From NCBI GenBank assembly GCA_907163375.1, contig CAJQUW010001805.1, positions 158,501-222,500 on the forward strand: a stretch of DNA of 64,000 bases. Reading direction: 5' to 3'. The position numbers and the translations under genes were made by a program. The DNA is from Prostheceraeus crozeri. Its lineage: Eukaryota; Platyhelminthes; Polycladida; Euryleptidae. Below, piece after piece: positions 11,740 to 24,189 of the stretch; position 1 is the first letter of the stretch, and every line of letters begins with the position of its first letter. The notes beneath the pieces were generated by a model, which saw nothing but the letters and a program-made list of their open reading frames with translations, searched no databases and had not been told where the DNA came from.

Positions 11740-12777
11740 CAGTGGTGGGCAAACAAGTTGGGATAGCGGGCCACCAATTTTAAAAAGCAGTAGTATACAG
11801 TAGGCTTGAAATTCTTATATTCCGTACTTTTAAGTGTACATATGGACTGCTTTACCTTGCTGTACTTGCATATATAGTGGTCGTATTACAAAATTTTACA
11901 TCTAAATGAATGCGGCAGTATTGTACGCAACTAGTTCGTTTAATATTAGGGAATCATAATTTGCTTTCTACAATTCATCTGCGTATTGAAGAACGAATAG
12001 GCCTATAATAAATCATGGAAGCTTTTCTCTTGTGTAATTAACGGTAATTTGACCGACATTATGCCTCATTTCATCGAAAAACAACGGCCTGTAAGTGCAT
12101 TGCAACTATCCGCTGGAAAGAAGCACAAGATAGAATTGATTTTGCTACAATTATTGATTGTAGATACGTACGTGCACATTTGTCACCCAAACATATACGG
12201 CTTTCAAAAACTGTGCATGGGCTCTACAAATAGTAGCCTTGTGCTACTGCAAATCGAGTATACAAAATGTATGTTAGTGTAGTAGTATACAAATGAAATT
12301 CAGCAAGAATATTTGAAAAAATGTTGGTCTGTCAAAATCTTGCGGTTGGATTCCTGCATTCGTAGTCAAGTTCTAATTAATATAGCCTCTTTCTAGGTTC
12401 ATTGAGGTGTGGTTTATTACGTAGAGAAGTATGCTCAACAGGGCATCGAATGCCATGTAATTTAGCATAAACTCGCGCAGGTGATAACCATTTTGCGCTT
12501 ACGAGAGGATATTCATTACGAAAGGAGTATGGTTGGATAGGCCTAATTCAAATGTTAATTTTTTTGTGCGATCATATTGCTGAATTAATTGTTAATTAAT
12601 GGTTTTGCAAATTCTAGAGATGATCCCTCAACCTCTTAATGCACCTCCCGAAGTTCGACGTCTGAGTGAGTCATTTTCACATCATCGATTCAAATAATGT
12701 CCGCAGGCCACTTTAGATATGAGAGGCGTTGGCGGGCCACCCAATATGTCCCGCGGGCCACGCGTTGCCCACCACTG
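11740..12777. mobile_element. Non-autonomous hAT element
   Basis: Ends begin CAGTGGTGGGCAA on both strands, followed by GCGGGCCAC-type subterminal words. The 8-bp duplication ATGTAGGC is exact at 11732-11739 and 12778-12785. At 1038 bp it has no transposase, so it must be mobilised in trans. An 8-bp duplication plus CAG termini is the hAT signature. Confidence 0.9.
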
Positions 12778-12785
12778 ATGTAGGC

Positions 12786-13326
12786 CGACTAGATAAACGG
12801 ACATATGCAAAGTATTACGAACGCAGACCAACCAGACATTCGCTTTTTCTCGCTTTTTCAAAAATATGCCTGAATTTTTGCTTTTTTCGAGTGGCATTCG
12901 TTTATTTTTCGCTTTTTTTGTGTAAAGCAAGAAAAAATTGTTTCATAGCAAAGGCTTTTTTGCATGTTGACAACGTGACTTTATGTCATGTTGCCCCTTA
13001 ATTTTGTCATGCCATCATCCATGTGTTGACAATTCAATCCAGATGTTGAAAATTGTATAATCTCATGCAATAATTTATACTATAAATGAATTGGAAAATG
13101 TACCATTATTAGCAAAAAAGTGATGTATCAATTCCTGAAGTCAAAGCCTTGTCGTAGTCCGTTCCGGTGCATGCACAATCTTTTTACAGTAACTTTGAGG
13201 CCATGGTGCTATAGCTTTTACACGAGTTTGAATTGATGCATGTTGAAAGTAAAAGCGTGAATCTGCAAGTGTCATCCATGATATTTGTGATGATCCATCC
13301 ATGCCTCTCAATTCGTCACTTTACAG
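12786..13326. other. Non-coding, upstream of the recombinase gene
   Basis: No gene seen. The first recognisable exon begins at 13327; the promoter and initiating exon of the element A gene may lie here or earlier, but no start could be chosen. Confidence 0.35.
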
Positions 13327-16300
13327 AGGGAGAATTGGTGGACTGTGAGGTATATGACTTTGACGCAGCACCATCCAATCATTTCGTGATATCGAAATAC
13401 AAGGCCAGAGCAGATTCCAAAGGGATGAAAGTTATGGTGAAAAAAACTGACAGTAAGTAGAAACAAGCTTCTCTACAAAAAAACTTAAACAAAAAAATAG
13501 TGTCACAAACTGTAATATCATTCCTGTGCTACTGGTTATTATCTTACGTGGAGAATTAAGATGTTTATGAGAAATGAGAATAAAGCTTAATAAATCTGCT
13601 TGACATAAAAAAATGAATGATCAATTTCGAGTTGAATTCGGATTATCACAGGTGGCAATTTCTTTGATGGAAGAATTGTGTACATGTAATCTAATTTTTC
13701 GTTGTTGGCATTATTGATGAAAAAATATTTCAGAAAATCTATCCAAGGAGAAACATCAAAAAGGAGATTTCAACCGGTTGTGGATCAAATGTCCTGTGTG
13801 CTCGAAAGAGCAAAGTTCGAAGAATATGGCGCGACATCTGCGATCCCATAAGTTGGTTGAGCTCTATACTTTACAAGAGAACTGAGACGAAGGAAAATGC
13901 GAAGGTTTTCGATGAGTGTCCTGCGTGTGGACAATTAGTAAGTTGACAGATACATCAAGTTCGACATAAGCTATCTTTAGCCGGTACATACGGAGTTGGC
14001 GAAATGTCCACAGACTTGACTGCTTTTTATGTATCATTCAGCACAGAATAAGCAAAACAGCAGAACTTTGTATTAGTTGTTTTTTTCATTATCGATATTA
14101 TAATTGGATATGCTCGCAATATTGGAAAATATTCCACCTAGTCGTGCTGGTGAAGCTTGAAACCATTAAGTTGCGTGATTGACGTTACAACTGGAACCCT
14201 ACTTATTCTTGAAGTTTCAGTCAGGAAAAAATATTTTATAATGTATCTTTTCAGGTTGCAAGGATACGACGTCACAAATGCGAAATCGCCAGTGAAATTG
14301 AGCAGGAGCAGCCACAGATGGAAGATGCCCAACCACAGGATTCTGAGGAAATCCAAGGAAACACGGTAAAGCAAAATTTTCTATGGATGACATACATAGT
14401 AAAGAAATGTTGATTATGACCATAAAGTGTAAAATCATCTCTGTGATTTATGCATTAATGGATTGAAAAGCTATCAAGATTAGGGTAAAATACATGGAGG
14501 CTACATTTTCAGCTATGAAACTTGCTTAAATGAAGATATTGCTGAAAAATTATGTATGAAGACTCATGAAGATTTAATCACGCACCTCTCCCAATCCCTT
14601 TACATAATAAAGAAGCATAACAATTAAATTTTCAGGAAGTCATACGTAGCAAGGTGTTATGGACAAATCCACATGCACTCTAAATCAAAACTGCAGTCAA
14701 TCATTTTAAAGCTTGTGTTCAATATTCAGGGACTTTCAATTTTGACAAGACAATTTTTCATTAACAGGATGATGCAGTGAAACTCTTGGTCGATGACAAG
14801 TTGGAGCAGACCTATGGGAAGCTGCAAGAATATTCCCGCAGCAACAAATACTGCTACTCTGCAGATGAGATGGAAACCAGGAACAGACTTCTGCATCATG
14901 TGATCCAGTACCAGACTAGCCAATTCGGTCTCAAAAAAATCCCTGACTGCAGCGCAGTCAAATTGGTGAAGTCATGCCTTTCAAATCGTATTGAAAAAAA
15001 GGTTAGTACGCATTAGTTGACCTTCAGCTATTTTGTGTACAGTGTTAAATCAATGTTATTCTGTGTTTTTGTGATCGGTCATACCACGGCAGAGAACATA
15101 TTTAATGTTGTAGGCTACTTTACCCGACATCTTGTAGAATCGGCAAAAATTCGGAAAATACACATCTTCTTTTTGGACGACTCTGAACTAGGGAAGTGAT
15201 GTTAAAAGATAAATGCATATAAATGGTCAGTAACACTTCTCAGCCTTGTCAATAGCGTTCTTCAGGTTTATCTAAGCCAAATCTGAGGAAAAAATTAAAA
15301 GTCAAACAAGTTATACTTTCAATCATTATATCTGAAATTTATGAAATATCACCAACACAAAACGTATTAAGATAAATCTCATGAAATGAGCGAAATTCCT
15401 TTAACATGCAGCACATGTACGTGCATATAGTCGTTCAGTTACCATCAAATGATAGTCACCGCAATTTACGCAGCCTCAAGTTCGTGGCTTATATGTATCA
15501 AAAATGTTAGTGGTTTTTAAAATTATTTCACATTGTTTCAGCTGAGCAACATGCTAAATCGCTTACCCACGCTTTCGGATATTCTGAACGCTGACCTCTT
15601 TCTCTATCGGGAGATGGGAAGCGGCTTAAAGAATACTTCCAAGGCGAAATACTGCTCCGACTTTCTGTCACTCAGTAAGTGAATGCCTCATGATTTAATG
15701 TTTTCATTCTAATTGGTGTCATGGTACAAGAAATGTTATGCCTACTTATTTGACAATCAATTCATGTGGGATTTTTACTTGAAAATGTCGACTGTTCTAA
15801 TGTTGCCACTGAAATATCAAATTGGTATTAAGCATAGTCCGAATATTTGTCAAACTAATTGTATCTCGCACATTGAATTCATTAATACAGTATTGTCTTT
15901 GCATGTGTAGCATGCACATTGTTTTCCATCTTAACAGTCAAGGCCATCAAGTGGAACAAAAAGACCTTCAAGGGCAAGGATGTCGAAAGATTTTTCGATG
16001 AAATCAGTCTGGAAGACCTCAATCGCGCTGAGGAAACAGTGCGGGACGCCAAATCTGGCTTCCAAGGAGAGGCTGCGGGAGAGAAGGCGGACGAAGACCT
16101 TGATAAGGAGGAGGAAATCCCAACCACCACTGAGATCAGCCGACTTTGGAGGAGGACTTCTGACCTCTTGATTCCCATGTTGGTGACGATCTCGTATCAT
16201 TCAGAAGGTAATAAGTCGATCTCAGTAATTAAATTTTATTTGCATCATTTTAAGATCCATTTAACTGAAAACACACAATTATCAAAATTTAATATGATCA

Positions 16301-19131
16301 ATAGAGACTGGTGGTATCACGAAGCTGCAGTCGAATGAAGAACGTATCAAATGTGAATTCAAATTTCCGTCATGGAATATACATCTGATTATGTTCCAAA
16401 ATTATAGAAACCATGTAACAGCTATTTCAACACGAATCTCCTTTTTAACATGATTCATCTTTTGCAATTATAGGCACCGAAACTATCTCGTCACCACTTT
16501 GGCTGCATTTTATCCTGTGAGATTGGTTCCTCTCCTGGATATGAACGTCGCATGTGTCCTGAAACCACACCGGGTTGAAAAGGAATCAGTGCTACTAAAA
16601 ATTCACGGAGCCAGATTCCAAGGTATGTGTTATTCGATTCCGATCGCAACATGAATTACACATATGGCTCCTAAATTCCTGTTGTATACTAATTGTTGTT
16701 ATATTTGTATTTGAAATTTACTCCAGGCATGGCTGCATATTCAATAAGAAATTGAGTTCTTATTGGCAGAATGTCGATCATTATATTATAGCTCTACGAT
16801 TGTAAACCCTCATCCGTATTATGCACAGCGTATTCATCATGAAGTGACATGTATCTAGTTTGCTTGATATTGCATTTTTAACAATGTAAAAATTATGTTC
16901 TACACATGCATGTATAGAGTGGTGGACTGAATATGACTATTTGTCATGTTAGCCATGAAATAGGCATATTTGACAAATTATGTTTTGCTCTTCCCGGTAT
17001 CTTATATGGGAAATGTACATTGTACACGGAACTCGAATTTCAATGTAAAATGACACTTTCCACAGAAATTACAGCGCATTGAAACAACACATGTACAAGT
17101 ACATAGATTCTTCCATATAAGCAGTGTGATGTGTTGGTCCGATGAGGTCTAAACTATTCATTCTCTTTTTGAAGGTCGTCACAAAACCTACCGCAGTTAT
17201 GGAAGTGCCATATTACACATGACGCCAGACTTCCACAAACTCCTTCTTAGGTTCATCTGGAAGATGAAGAACCACTTCAGACTGCGACTGAAGTCGGACG
17301 ACGAGCAATCGTTGTTTTGTAAGGCTGATGGAAGCAATATCTCCAACATCAGCAACATCATAACTCGTGTGACAAGAAAGGTAATTGATTGAATTATCCA
17401 TGACTTATACGTCTGATCATGATTTGAATATGAAGAAAACAAGTTCCACAGGTTCATGTGGTAGTAAAGAGATTTTGTTATCATTATATTTTCTATCAAT
17501 ATAGTCTTGGGATAAGTTCGTGAACTATAATTTAAAAGACAGATCTACACAATTTACAAGTTGCATAGTAATCTTCATGAATGTATCAGTCTGAAAATTT
17601 CTTTCCCCGGATGGGCGATGATAGCAATGATAAATATGTTTTCAATGAGCATCGACATACTTTATATTTTCATGTGCAGATTTGCAAAAGCATTGACATG
17701 ATGCACTCGGAAGAGACGGCGACCAAGTTTTACGACAAAAGACGGAGCAAAAACACGGCGTCAATTTGTAAGTTCATCTTCTTGATTCCATCTTTTAAAA
17801 TGTTCTATATCTCAAGTGGTGTAAACATCTGTAGGCTATCATATCAGTAAAGTGTGTCAGCATGCAACATGCTTACAATTTTTCTTGTTGAAAGTTAATT
17901 AATAGCTGGAAAGCATGAGTTGGGTTTGCAGGCATGAATTGCAGAGCAGTTCGACTCTGCTTTCCCAGTGTCTTGAGGGAACCCGGATGGCTGCATTGTA
18001 CTGCATCACAACAATAAAAATACATGGAATATTTTCACATTCAATTTTTATGGTCGGTACTGTTATTCCGAGGCGTTATTAATTATGTCAATTAACACCA
18101 TATTACAGCGATAAACGGTCAACTTTTTTTCACTCAGCATCATGTTCGTTAATTTTCCGTTTATCTTGTTATTAAAAAGCGTTTTCGTCATATCAACCAA
18201 CAATAAATGATCCTCAAATGATTGCCAATGCTCCCTCCATCTAAAACCATAAATACTGCTGAGAGGTCTACTAGATACGGATTCACGGATCACAAAAGGT
18301 ATAGTAAATCGATATTATATGCAATTATGGACCGAAATTGTGCATCGTCTAATTTTCAGAAAAGTTCATTGTGTCCATTAATTTGGAAGGAAAGCGTGTA
18401 ATTGCAGGCGTCGATCAGCTAGATTTTAGAAAAACCGACATAAAGAGATTCTCCATTTGTAATAGTATTAGAAAAATTTTCGAATTAAAGATTAATTCTT
18501 TCGAATGCCATGATATTTGAAAAAATGAACTTGGCATAATCGGAAGACAAACATCTCACTAGTCATTAAAAGTGACAAAAAGTGACATTTGTGCATGAAT
18601 TTACGTTGACGTGCTTGTGTAAACATTATAAACAAAATGCTGGCATTTTGCATTCCAGCATATTTCGAATTCGTGACAAAGAATGCCACCATCAATGATG
18701 AAATTGTGGAAGAAGATGATAGCGAGGGAGAAAACGAAGAAGTGAGCGATGGCGAAAATGAGATGGAAGTCAACGATGACAAAGGAGAAGAGGGTAGTGA
18801 AGTTAATGAGATGTTGGAGGAAGTCGGAGATGAGGATGAAGAAAAAGAAGTGCAAGCGAAGGAAGGGAGAACAACAAAATGTAGCCAAAAAAGTCTGAAT
18901 CCGATTGAAGATAAGGAGAACAAAGGAGATGGTGAAGAAGATGAAATTTTGGAAGAATGTGGAGATGAAGCGAAAGAAGAAAAACAGGAAAACGAAAATA
19001 AAAGGAGCATTGATCTCGATGAGGAAGAGGAGGAGATGGAGCCCCTACGAAAAAGATTGGCGAAAAGAACTATGCCACTATTCCACGGGCGAAGTGCAAA
19101 AGTTACTGACTTGAATAAGTACAGAGTGTAG
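13327..19131 (+). pseudogene. Zinc-finger/tyrosine-recombinase gene, element A (degraded, multi-exon)
   Basis: Exons inferred from GT-AG sites: 13327-13452, about 13738-13980, 14255-14365, 14768-15001, 15542-15674, 15938-16207, 16474-16622, 17175-17380, 17680-17767, 18659-19131. Fingers: CPVCSKE...HLRSH and CPACGQLV...HQVRH. Recombinase part: helical exon (LNRLPTLSDILNADLF), YPVRLVPLLDM with the likely box I Arg, GRHKTYRSYG with the hairpin Lys, NISNIITRVTRK, then MMHSEETATKFY with His and the Tyr nucleophile. The last exon is an acidic E/D-rich tail ending LNKYRV. Phases join exactly from 16474 to the stop. Breaks: frameshift and stop in the finger exon, a phase mismatch between 16207 and 16474, and a 78-bp deletion in the exon at 17680 compared with copy B. 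Such enzymes cut and join DNA through a 3'-phosphotyrosine. Confidence 0.6.
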
Positions 19132-19825
19132 CTTTACTTTTTTACTTTGCGTTTTCTTCTTTTTGTCCACTTCATAGTAAAAAATGAACTTATTTAACAG
19201 GAGTGGGTGTTTTTACTATTTGATTGGCATATTTTTTTTATTAAATGAATATGGGTTTGCACGACAAAAGTTAGTGAATGTAAAATGTCATTCACTAGCC
19301 GTTGGAAATTAGAAACATACATTTTTGTGTGTGCAAAAAATTGTTGATTATTGTACAGAGGATTCTTTCTTAGCACTAGAACATTAGATCACCTTCACAA
19401 AGAAGTGAGTGACTTTATAGTTCATTTATTTTTGATGACTGAACGGTTATCACTCGATATAATTGGACAAAAACAAAATATGGAAAAGTTAATTTATAGC
19501 GTTTTATTTTCACCACAAGAATGAAGGCAAAAGCACTCAAAATTTTGCTGTAGCTAATCCGCACGTATACATTGTATCAGAAGCCATGCGCAGCATCATC
19601 ATCAGGTCTAGAAGCTAAAAGATGCGATAGAGGTCCTGGGGCATATTTGATTTATTGCGACTCTTAGTTTAGAGTTCACGTGGATCCTATCGACACAAAT
19701 CTAGCTTTATTAAGAAATGAAGTTCAAGACTGTTCTTATTGAATGAATTATGCATCTAACAACATTACATGCATGATGGATACAATATCAATTTAATAGA
19801 GCGTAAAATGTTTCATTTATCAAAA
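19132..19825. other. 3' flank of the element A gene
   Basis: AT-rich, no gene. Contains the presumed polyadenylation region of the element A gene and leads into the right motif array. Confidence 0.4.
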
Positions 19826-19978
19826 GTGAGGTGGATGGGTCAAATTAATAATAAATATTATTGATTGAGGCGGAAAGGTCCCAAGTGAGGCGGAATGGCC
19901 GCATGTGAGGCGGAAAGTAACGTGGATATTATCGCAGTGAGGCGGAACGGCCACTTCTTGTGAGGCGGAATGGCCGGA
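19826..19978 (+). repeat. Right end-motif array of element A
   Basis: Six plus-strand copies of a motif close to AGTGAGGCGGAANGGCC start near 19826 (degenerate), 19865, 19884, 19904, 19935 and 19959. Spacing is irregular (about 19, 20, 31 and 24 bp between the last five), so this is not a simple tandem repeat but looks like a cluster of binding sites. It is the inverse orientation of the copies at 9682 and 10243. Confidence 0.75.
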
Positions 19979-20005
19979 TAATATTGTAATAACAATAATA
20001 ATACA

Positions 20006-20781
20006 CGACACTTCTGCTTCACTACGTCATCACCAACACAATAAGCCCATTTCGCGAACCCCATACTGCCTCAGTCTCCGTTTTTCTTCTTTATGATCAT
20101 CAGAATGTTATTCTAAGAAGATAAGCAAGTCAAATTATCTGTTTCAATAGCCACATTTGTGAAAAAACGCGGAAAAACTCATATTTACATAACGCCATTA
20201 TAAAGGGTATTATGTGGTATCTGAGGCGTTAAATCGATAGTAAATCATCATTAAAATAGGTTATCAAAACGAAAAAGACTTAACCTAGTAAAAATTAGGA
20301 CTTACAGCTCGAATGAAAAAACGAAAAAATCAAAAGTGAAATCAAAATGAAATATTTTGACGATTTGGGATGACCTGAGGGTATATGAGAGTAAACTTGA
20401 GATCTGTTTTGATATCGCAATGTTAAGAAAACCACAGCCTAGCGCAGGACATAATTTTTTCCGAAAACTTGGTATCTCCCCTATTTTTTGATGTATTTTT
20501 CGAAAACGTTATCGGTTTTTCACCAAACGTTCGGGAAATAGCCGAACTCGCCAACCTTCAAATTTGCATTTTGATTATTTATCCGACATCTCTGCTTCAC
20601 TTAAATTTTTTGTGAAATAGCCGTTTTACTAGGCAGCTGCTTCTCTAGTGTTCAGATATGACCCTTACAGTTAAAAAATATACCAATAGTACCTAGGACA
20701 TGAAAAAATAGTGCCACGAGCTACGCATAGACGTATATCACATGTTTAGTATGATTATTTATACGACATTTCTGCTTCACC
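20006..20781 (-). repeat. Left end-motif cluster of element B
   Basis: Minus-strand copies at 20006-20023, 20584-20602 and 20764-20781. The last two share a longer block: GATTATTTAT, one variable base, then CGACAT and CTGCTTCAC. The first lies 28 bp from the last element A motif, so the two candidate elements touch. Confidence 0.6.
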
Positions 20782-21390
20782 TATAAAATTGTGCGTTTCA
20801 TCAGTTAAAAAGACATGTTTTCATTATCTTATGCATTAGACTAAGTCTGATATAGCTACTCAGATCAAAACGTGAAGCGGGAGGATGCCGAATACTTTTA
20901 ATCATGATATATTTAATAAAATCTATAATCAATGACTGCAAATGACTATTTTAAGGAATCAATAAGAAATAGAGATATAAATTAATAATTAAACCATACA
21001 AATATTTCTGAAAATATACTTAGGCGTCAATTATTTAGTCTAGAATAACTGTGAAAGTCATGAATGTCGAATTAGATTTAAAAAATATTAAAATCTTAAC
21101 TTTGATTTTTTTGTTTAACGGTGACAAACATTTTTGGCTGAACATAAAATCACACTTATTTGAAAAACGTTTCACCATCTGATGAATTTCTGTATTTTGC
21201 TGTGACTAATACTGAGCTTGTATATCTTCTAATATCTTGGAAATAAGTCGTTTTAGATCTTCAAAAAAGGATGATAGCAATCATATCCTATTTTGAGGAA
21301 CCAAAACGTAGCTGTCAAAGTAATAAAATTGAGCATTTTAGCATTAACGTACCCAACCGTACATCGTTGGGCTTGAAGCAGTAAGAATGC
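20782..21390. other. AT-rich interval before hAT-1
   Basis: No gene. One degenerate plus-strand motif (GTGAAGCGGGAGGATG) near 20872. Otherwise nothing recognised. Confidence 0.4.
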
Positions 21391-21972
21391 ATTTTACACA
21401 GACTTGCCGTTGGGATCCCAATAGCCATTGGGATCCCAATGGCTATTGGGATTGGATTGGGATTGGGCTACACTAAATATCACCCCAATCCCAATAGATA
21501 CCGAAAAATAGCTGAACCCCTTCCTCAACATATAATCGTTCATAATTTTTTTGTCGGTTTGTGCAACCGTTCATTCTCTTGTCTACAGTCAATACTCCAT
21601 GCTTCAGTCAGTCTGGGTTAGTTAAATAGAGATGAGAGATAGTAGCTTTTAAGCTTACTTGTACTCACACACGACAATATCGATACAGTTTTCTTCCCTT
21701 TTCTAAAAATAGCATATTACTTCGAAGGTTTCCTTCGCGCAGAGCCTACGCGTGTGTCTTCAACATGCGTGCGTGTCTTATGAGGCTGGTAGCTGGCTGA
21801 TAGTACTGAACTAGTATAAGACGGACGGCGGCGCATGGATGCACACACAGACACACACGGGGACTATGACGACAGAAAAAAAGCTCCCATTCATAACGCA
21901 TCGAGTTAATGACCAATAGTTAAAATATATTCATGGTCGAGTTTACGTCATACGGACGTACATTGGTACTTT

Positions 21973-24189
21973 GTGACAACTTATTTTTTAGACTCTCACG
22001 TGTCTTGCTATCTACCACACAGACCACGTCCTCTCATGGAATTTACGAACATTGACAAGTCCGAAGTGCATACTTTCTTGAAAAATGGCACTGCAGTTTT
22101 GGAAGATATTCCAACAGCGTACTTCCGAACGAAACTATCGGAGGACTCGACTGGTGCTAAGTGTATTCGTCTACAGACTGGCAAATACGCGCCCTATCTT
22201 ATCTGTCATCAATGCACAAGTGTTTTTGTTTGGTATTCCTTTTCCACGAAAACCGAAAAATGGACTAATGCCGGAGGTTACTCAGAAATAAGAAAACATT
22301 TGAAGAGCCGATGCGTTTCTTCTAAACAGTTGGTACAAGGGAAAGTACTGAAGCAAGGAAATGTCAAAAACTTCTTCGAGTCTTGTAAACCTGGAAAGTT
22401 ATTGACTCCGTCACTACGAGAACAGTGGAAAACGAAAGTAGCCTCGCTGGCAGCTGACCATCCGACAGTCTCAATAAACGCTTGTGTAACAATCGCATAT
22501 GAAGCTGCATTATTTGCTTCCTCTCTGACGCATCGCGAAAAAACTTTGTTTGACTTTTCCATGGGTCGTACATGCGCAACGCAACATATATTGCATCTAG
22601 GCAAATGTGCTGCTTCGCAAATGAGACATCTTTTCAACGTCTGTTGCTCAAATCCACGCTTAGGCATTTCCGGCTGTCTCGACTACTGGTCAGCGCGGAA
22701 GGGTTACCTTGCACCATATGGAGGAATCATCGCTTGTGGACTTGATATGGATTGGAGCTGGTTTCAATTTCCCGTCAAGATAGAAGAGCTACAGAACGAA
22801 TCCCATGACGCGGAATTTACGTACAACATGCTTATGCAATCCCTCTCAGTCGACGGTCAGCCGTCGACATTTACTGATCCTTTCTTCATTACGACGGACA
22901 ATGAAAGGAAGATGTCGGCAGCTTTTGACGGAAGATTTGAAACCGACGGTTTTCATTTCGGCGGTCGCATCGCTTGTGCTGAACATCTTCTTTCTACATG
23001 TGTCACCAGAGCTATGTCCGACGCTAACAATGTAAACTTAGCAGAAACTGAGAAGATGTTGAATTCCATCGAATCTTATTACAACGTACACACTTCCGTG
23101 GGAAAGGAGCTGCCCCTTTCTCACCCCGCCAAATGTGCAACGAGACCGTGGCGATCTCATTATCGACGATATGAGGTTTGCGAGAGAAACTATCGGCAAT
23201 ACCAGATTGAACCAAGCGAAGAGGTGACAAACAATTTACCATCCCTTTTGATTATCAAAAGTCTGAAATCAGTTCTGCACTGCACGAAGGATTTTTTTGA
23301 CGAGATAGAAGTCAGTGGTCCCACACAACATCTCTTGCTCATCAGCTATCTTCGTCTCGACATTCGACTGTTTTTGGCTGAGAAAGGTAACAACGAGTAC
23401 TCAACCAATGCTTCGCGAATGTTGGCAAAAGATATCAGGACTTTGATCGGTGATAAACTCTGGCCCGCATGTGGGTCGCCAATGGCAAAGACGGCGGCCT
23501 ATCTTACAGGCATCGACGTGAAACGACTGTCCGCTGTAGTGTCCGAAAACATTGCAGGTGTGTCAGATGGTGAGACATTCATAGCTGCTTGGGAAGCCGA
23601 ACTGAATGACTTCAATCAGGAAGTGGAGCACTTTCTTCGACGATTATTGGAGGATGTCGATTGTAATAAAACCGAAGTGTCTTTTTCTGTGAAGGGTGAT
23701 GATAGAATCCCAAGCTGCAACGATGAGATTTTCAACAAAATTTTTGATGATAAAGCATCCACAAGTCACGTCCCTGGAACTTCTACCAACTCCAAGTCCG
23801 ACAACCAAAATACAATTCAGAAAGAGCTTATTCTATACGAAAAGTTGAAGATTCCAATGAAAGATCCGACATCATTCTGGAGAAAAGAGACCGCAGCTAC
23901 CATTCCTCTACTAAGACAAGCGGCAAAAAGGATTCTGTCTGTTCCTGGAACGAGTGCAATGATCGAAAGACTATTCAGTGAGACCGGAATCATCCTATCG
24001 CCTAGACGTCGACGAATGTCATCAGAACTATTAGAGGCCCTTGTGTACCTGAAATACAAACAACGCGTTCAGAAACTGATGAGAAAACTCGACGTTCTCG
24101 ACAAAGTACCGATGGATAATTTGGTGCTAGAACAGGAAGTGCAACGAGTCATCGACTTTGAAGACAACTGCGATAATAGTTCTGTGTAA
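21973..24189 (+). CDS. hAT-1 transposase, intact ORF
   Basis: Up to 738 residues from 21973; the ATG at 22036 (MEFTNIDKSEV) is an alternative start and gives 717. A BED-like zinc finger lies at about residues 65-120 (LICHQCTSVF ... EIRKHLKSRC). A long RNase-H-like region with helical insertion follows. The C-terminal hAT dimerisation domain is at about 630-705, recognisable by PTSFWRKE, LLRQAAKRILSVPGTSA and ERLFSETG. It catalyses cut-and-paste movement with 8-bp duplications. Single gene in its element; no stops, so potentially active. Subfamily not assigned. Confidence 0.93.
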   Translation: MTTYFLDSHVSCYLPHRPRPLMEFTNIDKSEVHTFLKNGTAVLEDIPTAYFRTKLSEDSTGAKCIRLQTGKYAPYLICHQCTSVFVWYSFSTKTEKWTNAGGYSEIRKHLKSRCVSSKQLVQGKVLKQGNVKNFFESCKPGKLLTPSLREQWKTKVASLAADHPTVSINACVTIAYEAALFASSLTHREKTLFDFSMGRTCATQHILHLGKCAASQMRHLFNVCCSNPRLGISGCLDYWSARKGYLAPYGGIIACGLDMDWSWFQFPVKIEELQNESHDAEFTYNMLMQSLSVDGQPSTFTDPFFITTDNERKMSAAFDGRFETDGFHFGGRIACAEHLLSTCVTRAMSDANNVNLAETEKMLNSIESYYNVHTSVGKELPLSHPAKCATRPWRSHYRRYEVCERNYRQYQIEPSEEVTNNLPSLLIIKSLKSVLHCTKDFFDEIEVSGPTQHLLLISYLRLDIRLFLAEKGNNEYSTNASRMLAKDIRTLIGDKLWPACGSPMAKTAAYLTGIDVKRLSAVVSENIAGVSDGETFIAAWEAELNDFNQEVEHFLRRLLEDVDCNKTEVSFSVKGDDRIPSCNDEIFNKIFDDKASTSHVPGTSTNSKSDNQNTIQKELILYEKLKIPMKDPTSFWRKETAATIPLLRQAAKRILSVPGTSAMIERLFSETGIILSPRRRRMSSELLEALVYLKYKQRVQKLMRKLDVLDKVPMDNLVLEQEVQRVIDFEDNCDNSSV

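Larger units (their letters stand above)
9682..19978 (+). mobile_element. Candidate tyrosine-recombinase element A
   Basis: About 10.3 kb (9.3 kb without the hAT inserted at 11740-12777). The left end has AAGTGAGGCGGAAA-type motifs on the minus strand (9682-9698, 10243-10259); the right end has six on the plus strand (19826-19978). Between them lies a spliced gene with zinc fingers and tyrosine-recombinase residues. The inverted arrangement of one motif around one recombinase gene suggests an element with its recognition sites. Exact ends and any target duplication are not resolved. Alternatives: a host gene with chance repeats, or several unrelated pieces. Confidence 0.5.

Noticed and set aside
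18492..19010. Serine-rich minus-strand ORF
   Set aside because: Reverse-strand shadow of the acidic GAA/GAT-rich exon on the plus strand.
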